Of a stretch of DNA of 64,000 bases, positions 1-8,106 are shown piece by piece. Positions within the stretch are counted from its first letter, which is position 1. Each line of letters starts with the position of its first letter. This DNA comes from Aspergillus flavus (lineage: Eukaryota > Ascomycota > Eurotiomycetes > Eurotiales > Aspergillaceae): the NCBI RefSeq assembly GCF_009017415.1, contig NC_092409.1, positions 2,356,001 to 2,420,000 on the forward strand. Reading direction: 5' to 3'. The notes beneath the pieces were generated by a model. That model had not been told where the DNA came from, did not search any database, and saw only the letters and a program-made list of their open reading frames with translations. The translations under genes were made by a program, and so were the position numbers.

Positions 1-311
1 CCATCATCCGGCCAATTAGGGTTCCGCTGTCTCGGGTAAGCTTCGGTTCTTATTATCCTTTGACTTCCGGCTAAATCGTTTTCGACCACTTTAATCCACC
101 AATGGCCAAAGCGGATTGACTTGGATATGCAACTGTCCTCATACAATGATGATCACCTCAATGGAGAAGATATCGGAAAGAACACCGGTCTTACCCGTCG
201 TCGGTTCTAGCAGACGGAATATATACCACCTATTTGAAACTCGACAAGACCGGCCCATGTTATGTTTTTGCGGCATATAGAAACAAGCCCTATTCAGCAG
301 CGTACCACATA
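1..311. other. Left flank of the DUF2264 gene
   Basis: No gene is supported here. The stretch lies directly upstream of the DUF2264 gene and presumably holds its promoter and 5' leader. An ATG codon lies in frame upstream of the chosen start (around 234-311), but its residues do not look like the family and are treated as leader. Confidence 0.5.
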
Positions 312-2383
312 ATGTCAGTGCAAGCAAACGGAAAGACCCCAGTTCAGGCTTTCAGCCGATCACCTTTTCGCACCCGTCGCGATTTTCAAGACGCATGCCG
401 GGCACTCCTTGATCCGCTCGTCCCGCGCTTTACAGCGGGATGCAGTCGAGTCAAGATAGGATCGTCAACGACCCGTTTCGACGAAGGTGGTGCCCAGATT
501 GAGGGCTTCGCGCGACCCTTGTGGGGTCTAGCTGCTCTACTGGGAGGCGGATATCAATACCCAGAGGCAGTGCGTTGGTACCAGGGACTCATCAACGGGA
601 CGGATCCCCACAGTCCAGAGTACTGGGGAGATATAGAGGATCTCGACCAGCGCATGGTGGAAATGTGTCCCCTCGGGTTTGCGTTGGCGGTCGCTCCGCA
701 TGTATTCTGGGATCCGTTGACGATTCAGCAAAAACACAATGTTGCGAATTGGTTGGCTAGTATTAATGAGCGTGAAATGCCCAATACGAACTGGTATGAC
801 CCTACACAGCGCATGGTTGCATAGATAGTAGCCCCAGAAGACTCACAACAGAACGCATTCAGGTTGTGGTTCCGGGTGTTTGCCAACCTGGGTCTGAGGA
901 GAAACGGAGCACCTTATTCGCTCCCCCGTATCGAAGCTGATATGGACCACTTGGACACCTTCCATGTTGGTGGAGGATGGAGCAACGACGGCCCAAAGAG
1001 TCACCATCAGATGGATTACTACTCCGGCTCGTTTGCTATCCAATTCTTGCAGTTACTTTATTCGAGACTGGCCGCCGATTTTGACCCGCAACGGGCTGAA
1101 CGGTATCGAGAACGGGCGAGACAATTTGCCCTTGATTTCGTGTACTATTTTGACGCAGATGGTTTGTTTTCTCGCGGAACTGAACTGGCCCGCAATCAGT
1201 ACTGACTGTATGCCCTTTACTGACAGGAGCCGCCATCCCTTTCGGAAGGTCCATGACATATCGATTCGCCATGGCTGGGTTCTGGGGAGCGCTTGCCTTT
1301 GCGGACGTCGCGCCCCCGGCACCACTCACCTGGGGTGTTGTCAAGGGCCTTCTCTTGAGACATTTCCGTTGGTGGGCAACCCAAGAGGACATGTTCAGCA
1401 GCGACGGAACGCTGAATCTCGGATATTCATACGCGAACATGTACCTGACAGAGAACTACAATTCTCCTGGCTCACCCTACTGGTGTTGCCTTTCATTTGT
1501 CCCTCTGGTACTGGGAGAAACACACCCATTCTGGGCAGCCAAGGAGGAGCCATACCCAATTGCCTCCCTCTCACCCGTTGCAGCGCTCCAGTATCCCAAG
1601 CACATCGTAGTCCACCGTGGCGGACATTCATTCCTGCTCTCCTCCGGACAAGCCTGCCACTACCCCTTAAAGGCAACTCAGGCAAAGTACGGCAAATTCG
1701 CTTACAGCGCATCCTTTGGGTACTCCGTTCCGACAGGCTCTTACCAACTGGAACAACATGCCCCAGACAGTATGCTAGCACTCTCCGAAGACGGAGGAGA
1801 CATCTGGCAAACACGGCGACTGGCGATAAACGCACGCATCGAATACCACGATGATACCCCCGTGCTAGCCTCCTCCTGGAAACCCTGGTCAGACGTGGAA
1901 GTAGAAACGTACCTGATTCCTCCCCACGAAGAAAGCGAGAACTGGCATATCCGTGCGCACCGCGTTCGCACAGGACGAGATCTTATGACGTCCGAAGGCG
2001 CCTTCGCCATCTACGGGTGTCGGAGCGATAATGGCCGGATTCTGGGACCTTTAGCGGAACGGCCCTCCGAGGGGACCTTGCAGGAATCTCAGAAGGCGCT
2101 CACAGTTTCCTCGGTTGGGGCTGTGGGCATTGTAGAGTTACAGCCCGGTGTTGATCGGGCTGGAAGGGTGGTCCTCGCTGATCCTAACTCGAACCTCATG
2201 TACGGCCGCACTCTGTTGCCTTCTCTGGGGGCTGATCTGCCCTCGGGATCTGAGCGTTGGTTTGTGACTGCTGTCTTTGCTTTGCCTGCCCATGGGGATG
2301 GGGATGCATGGCGGCAGAAGTGGGAACGACTGCCAGTCATTCCGGAGTGGTTGAAGCGGGTTATGGAGAGTGGTGGTCAGTGA
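312..2383 (+). CDS. DUF2264 domain-containing protein
   Basis: Three exons, 312-793, 863-1161 and 1227-2383, give 645 residues. The apparent stops after residue ~170 and near 1205 fall inside two canonical introns (794-862 and 1162-1226). Splicing restores the family motifs [15 protein letters not shown] and [18 protein letters not shown]. The protein begins with the usual [20 protein letters not shown] block and continues through [22 protein letters not shown], typical of DUF2264 proteins found in fungi and bacteria. These are predicted all-helical proteins without an established reaction. No signal peptide or membrane helix is visible, so a cytosolic location is inferred. The start at 312 is the first ATG that leads directly into the conserved domain. 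The gene is complete and not a pseudogene. Its function is unknown. Confidence 0.9.
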
Positions 2384-2559
2384 AACCAGTGGTCATAGAT
2401 CAATAAGTTGGATCAGCTGATTCGTAGTTTTCGAACTTGTCCGCTGCATCCTTTTGCTTTTGTTTGCAACCTTCTACAGATAAACTATGTATGGCCCGTA
2501 GGCACAGCTACAATATACAAAATCTTCTATTATACATCTGTAAAACCATCATCAGAGTA

Positions 2560-4030
2560 TCACGAGCTAGTATCCCAGCCAAGCTTACTCCCGATAAACT
2601 TAGCAAGTTCTACTAAACTCTTGTCCTCTACATCAGCACCAAGTCGGTCCAGCAAAACCTCACGCCACTGAGCCGGTGTGATCTCGTGGAGCTTACGGCC
2701 GTTTAAAGCCTCGTGCACGCGTGCAGCCTGCTCGGAAGCTTCAGACGCATCTCCAGAGGTCGAGATATGGCTCTCGATGATAGCGCCGTGTTTCAGGCGG
2801 AGAAACACACGTGTCTGAACTGATTAGCTAGCACGATCTTGATTTTGTACCAGGGGAAATCTCTTACCGCAGGCGGCAACGTGGATGGTAGAGGAAGCCT
2901 TTCACGTGGATCGTCTTCGATTGGGTACGTGGAGAAGATGAACTGAGGTGTTTGGGTGTATTTCCACTCCAAGGACTATTTTAATCGATTTTGGTCAGCG
3001 CCAATGAGTCTGGGGGAGTAATAAACCTTGATTGATTAGCTCGTACCATCAATTCATCGATACCCTTCTTAATATCAGGCTCTCCGTAGCCCTGAGATTC
3101 CCCTACCGCGCCCGCAACCCAGGTATTACCCGCATACAACTCCGGTTCAAGGACATGAGCCCGTTGCGCACGGCGCACAGCATCGGCATCCACTTGATAC
3201 ATCTGGGCGAACTCCTCAACAATACTAGCCATGACGCGCTCGATAGAGAAAGGCATCATAGCATCCACAAAGACAGACGAGACATTGGCCACCGGGGACC
3301 GAACACTCTCCACACCCTTAGCTTTGATATAGTCCCGAGCCGGCGATCGCAGGAAGGAGCCCAGCCGGTTGATATTTGGTGTGTCCAACAGACATGTTCC
3401 ATGGTGAAGCGCGCGATGCCTGGTCAATTTGAAGGCTGAGCCGGAGATTTTTCGAGGCTGTGGTTGTCCGGTCGACATGACGATGTCGTGACGATCGTTG
3501 ACACTTGTGTTTGTAGCTCCGACGCGATGCAGTGCCCGCACTACCATCTCTGCGTGCTTGTTTCGGGTGAATGTTGTCCGGGGTGAGATCACGCTGTAGT
3601 TCAGGTTGCCTTCGTCATGGTAGACGGCGCCTCCGCCGGATCTTCGGCGTACAAGAAGCGCGCCGTTGTCATTCTTCTCTCGGGTGATTGGTTCGCGATC
3701 ATTCTGAAGGGCGAGGAGGTTGGTCTCATGCCACGGGTTTTGGTTTCGTCCGATCACGACACATGGCTGGTTGATGTATAGGAAGAGGATGCTCGAGTCT
3801 GGTGGAGCATTTTCTAGCAGGAAATGTTCAATTGATAAGTTGACATATGGGTTTGTTGAGAAAGACTGATAAATCTGGTGCTGGGAGGATTCGCGTCTGG
3901 CGAGCTGGGCAAACTGATCGGAGGAGAAAGAGGAATTATATCGTACGAAGACAGGGCGAAGCGCTGGAGCCAACCATGTTGGTGTTCGGAGAGATGATAG
4001 TAGGCATGAGCCTCGTCGGAGGGGGCGCAT
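2560..4030 (-). CDS. AIM22: Mitochondrial lipoate-protein ligase (LplA/Aim22-like)
   Basis: Minus strand, exons 4030-3047, 2975-2868 and 2814-2560, introns 71 and 53 nt, 448 residues. The family attaches lipoate (or transfers octanoyl/lipoyl groups) to lysines of pyruvate and 2-oxoglutarate dehydrogenase E2 subunits and glycine cleavage H protein. The N-terminus is Arg/Ser-rich and fits a mitochondrial presequence. The catalytic domain shows [33 protein letters not shown] (substrate-binding loop) and the lysine-containing [19 protein letters not shown]. The last exon carries the small C-terminal accessory domain found in longer LplA proteins. The gene is divergent from chorismate synthase and shares its promoter region. 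Splice junctions read [15 protein letters not shown] and [14 protein letters not shown], both phase 0. Confidence 0.9.
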
Positions 4031-4456
4031 TGAGACGGAAGACCATCAGGGACTAAAGATAAGTATGCAAGTATGGAAATTAAAGTAAGGTACTGATACG
4101 TATCGTCCGTACGCAGTGTCCGTTCACCGCCCCATCATTGGTGACTCAGGCCGATGGGCCTCCGATCTCCGGACGCTAAACCAGATCGGGTCAGTGAAAA
4201 GATGCCATATTTCTCACCTTATTTTCATCATGCAATCGTTGAGTGGATTTTTCTATGATCTCTTGTTCGTTGAAGATCCTCGCGGGGTATCATTAGATCG
4301 ACTTTCAGTTCAGTCGACCCTCTAAATCCTTTCTTCGATCACTTCCACGCATACCTGTCCGGTACTGTGAAAGAAACGCCCCTCCATATCGAGCTCCGAC
4401 TACCCCGCCAACGCTTCTTAATTTTAATAAGAGAACCAATTGATCGATTGTTCATC
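4031..4456. promoter_or_regulatory. Divergent promoter, lipoate ligase / chorismate synthase
   Basis: This 426-nt region separates the two start codons. It carries a consensus TGACTCA at 4142-4148. The rest shows no gene. A pyrimidine-rich stretch at 4320-4420 probably belongs to the chorismate synthase transcription start region. Confidence 0.55.
4142..4148. promoter_or_regulatory. CpcA/Gcn4-type response element TGACTCA
   Basis: A perfect match to the cross-pathway-control element (Gcn4 in yeast, CpcA in Aspergillus) lies 309 nt upstream of the chorismate synthase ATG. ARO2 is a known target class of general amino-acid control, so the context supports function. A chance match to seven bases remains possible. 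Confidence 0.55.
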
Positions 4457-5826
4457 ATGTCGACTTGGGGTGAATACTTTAAGGTCACCACGTGAGTCCA
4501 CAGCAAAAACCCGCAGGTCTGGACAACTAAATCTCACATGTTGCGCCTCCTCCAGCTACGGTGAATCCCACTGCCGCTCCGTCGGCTGCATCGTCGATGG
4601 CTGCCCTCCTGGAATGGAGCTTACTGAGGCTGATGTTCAGCCTCAAATGACCCGGAGACGTCCCGGTCAGAGCGCTTTGACGACCCCTAGAAATGAGAAG
4701 GACCGCGTGGAAATCCAGTCGGGAACGGAATTCGGTGTCACCCTCGGTACCCCAATTGGCATGATAGTCCGCAACGAGGACCAGAGACCCAAGGACTACG
4801 GTGGCAGCACAATGGACTTGTACCCTCGCCCCAGCCATGCCGACTTCACCTACCTCGAAAAGTATGGCGTCAAGGCTAGTAGTGGTGGTGGCCGCAGCAG
4901 TGCTCGTGAGACAATCGGTGAGTCACCGCGCATGCACAGAGCGGCCTAGGGAAGTCAGGACGAAAGTAATACTGACAAGATTAGGCCGTGTCGCCGCTGG
5001 AGCTATTGCTGAGAAGTACCTGCGTCTCTCCCACGGCGTTGAGATCGTCTCCTTCGTCTCCTCCGTCGGCAACGAGCACCTCTTCCCTCCCACCCCTGAG
5101 CACCCCTCCCCTGCCACCAATCCCGAATTCCTGAACCTCATTGAGAACATCAGCCGCGAAACCGTCGACTCCTTCGTGCCGACCCGCTGCCCCAACCAAG
5201 AAGCCGCAGCCCGCATGACCAAAGTCATCGAGCAATTCCGCGACAACCAAGACAGCATCGGCGGCACCGTAACGTGCGTGATCCGCAACGTGCCCGTCGG
5301 ACTCGGCGAGCCCTGCTTCGACAAGCTCGAAGCCAAGCTCGCGCACGCCATGCTCAGCATCCCCGCAACAAAGGGCTTCGAAATCGGCTCAGGCTTCGGC
5401 GGCTGCGAAGTGCCCGGCTCCATCCACAACGATCCCTTCGTCGTCTCGGACGTTGAAACCCGCACCGGCACCGAAACGACCACCAAGCAGCGTTTGACCA
5501 CCAAGACCAACAACTCCGGCGGTATCCAGGGCGGTATCTCCAACGGTGCCTCCATCTACTTCCGCGTCGCCTTCAAGCCCCCGGCCACCATCGGCCAGGC
5601 CCAAACGACCGCCTCCTACGGTCTCGAAGAGGGCACCCTCGAGGCCAAGGGCCGCCACGACCCCTGCGTCGTACCCCGTGCTGTTCCCATCGTCGAAACC
5701 ATGTCCGCCCTCGTCATGATGGACGCCCTCATGGCCCAGTATGCTCGTGAGAGCGCGAAGAACTTGCTCCCTCCTCTGCCTAAGACTATTCCGACTCATC
5801 CTACGGTTAAGCCTGGCTCCGCATGA
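4457..5826 (+). CDS. ARO2: Chorismate synthase
   Basis: Exons 4457-4491, 4556-4917 and 4985-5826 give 412 residues. The enzyme converts EPSP to chorismate, the last shikimate step before Trp, Phe, Tyr and p-aminobenzoate. The first exon is only 35 nt ([12 protein letters not shown]) and joins to [19 protein letters not shown], the first family signature with the active-site His. The second intron falls in [18 protein letters not shown] late signature is visible as [17 protein letters not shown]. Fungal enzymes are bifunctional and reduce FMN with NADPH themselves. That is family knowledge and is not read from this sequence. Length matches fungal orthologues. A CpcA-type element upstream suggests induction by amino-acid starvation. 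Confidence 0.97.
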
Positions 5827-6597
5827 TCGGGTTAAGTGCTTGTGATTTTTCAGATTGGGTGAACCTTGTCCAAGCTGAGATGAAATAAAATGCATGGTAT
5901 GGTTATGTAGTTCATGAAGTGAAGTTTAATTTTTGTTTTCCTTTACAATTCTTTTTTTGTCCCTAAAGAAGGTCGTTTATTTCTTTCCATAGCATCATAG
6001 AATTGGGTTCTTTCGAATAATTCCATTTAATATGGAAACTGTATTCTCAATGTGTAATTGACATTGACTGCAGAATTTAGCTGTAGGTATGAGAAGCAAT
6101 AAGGAGTAAGTCACTTTCCCTTCAAGATTAAATCAAAGCAGCGGAGTCGGATAAACTGGTGTCAATACGGCCCGAGACACGTGCTTCTGCAATGCCCTAG
6201 GCAGTGCAGGTACAAGAGAGAGAGGAGGGTGGTCAATACAAGTATATGGGGACCCAAGCCAGGCAGGTAAGGTCTTCTCATTGCACTCGATGGCTTTGGA
6301 AGTACTTTAGACCATTTAGTCCGCCGTGTCTTACAACAGTTGAAGTATAATCCTCAAGGAAAAATCTCTTTGTCTATTCATCTATTAATCTATTCGTCTA
6401 GTCGTCTCTTCGTGAAGTCATCGCTTTCGTCAAGTCATCTCAAAAAACAAAAAACAAATGACAAAAAAACAACCATGTCCCAAAATAAACAAAAAAGAAG
6501 AAACAACAAAACCAAGTATGCTCCAAAATGGGCAACAAACAAATCCAAACCCACACCCAAACCCAAACCCAAACCAACACCAACCCACACGCACCCC
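5827..6597. other. Intergenic, no gene seen
   Basis: The 3' flank of chorismate synthase (AT-rich, AATAAA-like at about 5885) is followed by non-coding sequence. From about 6430 the + strand becomes almost pure A/C, with runs of the ACCCAA type at 6545-6590. This is low-complexity sequence. It resembles, but does not match, the fungal telomere unit TTAGGG/CCCTAA. Confidence 0.6.
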
Positions 6598-6909
6598 AAT
6601 CCACCGACAGAGGCTAAGAGGTGCCTCGCTTGTCCCACAGAAGGGGACTAAGCATGTCCGAGGGAATGTCCCACAGAAGGGGACCCAGACCCCCGGACGT
6701 CGGTGAAATGGGGTGATATAACCAGACCCCGGCCCAAACCAACCCACGACCAAACCATGTCCAACCCATACCCAAATCCACTGACAGAGGCGAAGAGGTG
6801 CCTCGCTTGTCCCACAGAAGGGGACTAAGCATGTCCGGGTGAATGTCCCACAGAAGGGGACCAAAGACCCCCGGACGGTCGGTGAAAAGGGGCGATAGAA
6901 CCAGACCCA
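6598..6909. repeat. Two ~133-bp direct repeats with internal hairpin units
   Basis: Copy 1 spans about 6598-6730 and copy 2 about 6775-6909, offset 177 nt and nearly identical apart from small indels. Each copy holds two units of TGTCCCACAGAAGGGGAC, making four in all. The unit can fold as GTCCC/GGGAC around an ACAGAAG loop. No open reading frame of recognisable content runs through the repeats, and none is conserved between copies as protein. They could be a tandem duplication of a small mobile-element fragment or a structured non-coding region. Confidence 0.8.
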
Positions 6910-6939
6910 AACCACCCTCCCTCCCCCCTTCCAAGACTG

Positions 6940-7130
6940 GGGACATGCTACTGGCCTGTCACTGTGCCTAATCTCGGCAACGCCTAATCACGGCGGAAGT
7001 GTGACGGAGGACCAGCAACATGCCCCATCCCCAACCCCAACCCCAACACCATTCATTCCAAAATGGTGTACATGCCCCCAGCCCCGACACTGTGCCTAAT
7101 CTCGGCGTCGTGTGTACGGGGCTGGTGACA
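6940..7130. repeat. Pair of imperfect palindromes sharing a 19-nt core
   Basis: The string CACTGTGCCTAATCTCGGC occurs at 6960-6978 and 7088-7106. Around each copy the flanks are inverted and imperfectly complementary. In the second, CCAGCCCCG (7078-7086) pairs with CGGGGCTGG (7117-7125). In the first, CTGTCACT-like and AGTGTGAC-like arms flank the core. Both units are bounded by ACATGC / GCATGT-type ends. The arrangement looks like two diverged copies of a small foldback element. A short A/C-rich run at 7025-7050 separates them. Confidence 0.6.
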
Positions 7131-7215
7131 TGCACACAGCAGTAAACGGCCGTCCTTAACCACACTATATTTCTGTTAGAATGCTTGTTCCTGCACACTG
7201 ATCTTGGGGTTGAGC

Positions 7216-7581
7216 TTACCATTTTGGTGGCTTTTGGACGCTACCAGGGTCCTTTTCTGCCATAACAGGTCTTTTGATATGACAGGCAAGATGTGTCTCC
7301 AGGGGAGACCAGAAGATTCTTCGCTGTGTGGTCAGAGATAGGTCTCTGAGCCACTCGTCCCGGGCTCGGTTCTCCTCTCGCTTGGCGTTCTTGTTGTAGC
7401 GCCATATAAAGATGGCCACCAAGCAAAGAAAAGGCATGCCCACGCCGAGCCCAACGGCTAGCCCGGCGTGGGCAGAGAGAGATGGCTGAAAGTGGTGAGC
7501 CATGCCACCGTTGATTGGCATGGCCTGGGCGAGGGGGCAGCCCATGAGGGCCACCAAGAAGAGAGCCACAAAAACGTTCAT
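7216..7581 (-). CDS. Miniature paralogue of the adjacent kelch membrane protein (propeller deleted)
   Basis: A single-exon 121-residue reading frame. Residues 1-20 are a signal peptide closely resembling that of the large neighbour (MNVFVALFL against MNAFVTLLV). About 18 extracellular residues follow, still matching the neighbour's mature N-terminus (NGGMAHHFQPS against NGSMAYLLRPS). Then comes a membrane helix, AGLAVGLGVGMPFLCLVAIF at about 39-58, and a basic juxtamembrane tail with LRDLSL..RRIFWSP at 79-93, which the neighbour also has. It stops shortly afterwards. The whole beta-propeller (~400 residues) and most of the long cytoplasmic tail of the neighbour are missing, yet the frame is open. 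It could be a functional truncated receptor-like peptide or a decaying copy that happens to be open. Confidence 0.6.
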   Translation of the reverse strand: MNVFVALFLVALMGCPLAQAMPINGGMAHHFQPSLSAHAGLAVGLGVGMPFLCLVAIFIWRYNKNAKREENRARDEWLRDLSLTTQRRIFWSPLETHLACHIKRPVMAEKDPGSVQKPPKW

Positions 7582-7984
7582 TGTTATTGTGGGAAAGTAT
7601 GGTTATGAGGAGATTTTTGTGGAGGATGTTTCACTGATTTGTCTTTTGATTGGAGGTTATGTAACAGAGGTTTGTTTGAAGACAGGATTGAAGAAGAAGT
7701 CAGAAGTGAAGCCGGAAACCCAGCTGAGAAGATGGCTACCTAAATTCAGTCATAATAGCATCATGATGACCAGCACACTCCCAATGTTTGCCCAACCGCC
7801 CGCCGCCGTGATTACCAAAGCCATGATATCACATTCGAGGTCATGTTCAGATATCTACTGTTAGGGCTACTGATGTTGAAGCTATTCGCGGAGGTGTTGT
7901 ATAAACGCACGTGGTGGTAGCAACCCTATGGCCCATTGCTCCTTCCATTGCATAGAACGACAGCACCTGCCTCGGGGGACCCCG
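7582..7984. repeat. Duplicated upstream region of the kelch family
   Basis: This stretch upstream of the miniature gene aligns in blocks with the region upstream of the large kelch gene. Examples are AGAAGTGAAGCCGGAAAC (about 7701-7718) against AGAAGTGAAGTCGGAAAC (about 11127-11144), CTACTGTTAGGGCTACTGATG (about 7856) against CTACTGTTAGGGCTACTGGTG (about 11273), and a following CGCGGAGG / CGTGGAGG block. The duplication therefore included promoter sequence. Confidence 0.65.
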
Positions 7985-7988
7985 TAGG

Positions 7989-8085
7989 GTCTGCTGCCAG
8001 TTAGAGCATAGCTGACTCTAGATTGGCAGGAACGCTGGTGCTACTTACCCAGTCTGCTTCAAAGACAGCCACCTTCTACCGTTGG
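7989..8085 (-). pseudogene. Fragment of a kelch-propeller coding region
   Basis: About 95 nt here resemble 9686-9779 inside the large kelch gene. Shared strings include CTGCTGCCAGTT, GATTGGCAGGAA and CTGGTGCTAC, plus CAAAGACnnCCACCTT. In the parent gene this segment encodes the propeller motif VVVFGGWVGSTSIPANPQLA. Here the frame is broken by substitutions and stops. It lies in the same orientation between the 3' end of the large gene and the duplicated promoter of the miniature gene, as expected after duplication followed by deletion. Confidence 0.65.
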
Positions 8086-8106
8086 CATATCAGACCAACG
8101 TCAAGG

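Noticed and set aside
794..1226. In-frame stops suggesting that the DUF2264 gene is a pseudogene
   Set aside because: Both stops lie in GT-AG introns (794-862, 1162-1226). Removing them restores conserved family motifs in frame.
4923..5895. Long minus-strand frames under chorismate synthase
   Set aside because: They are antisense shadows of a strongly biased, highly conserved coding exon.
6545..6590. CCCAAA-rich run as an interstitial telomere
   Set aside because: The unit is not CCCTAA/TTAGGG and is irregular. Low-complexity A/C sequence is the simpler reading.
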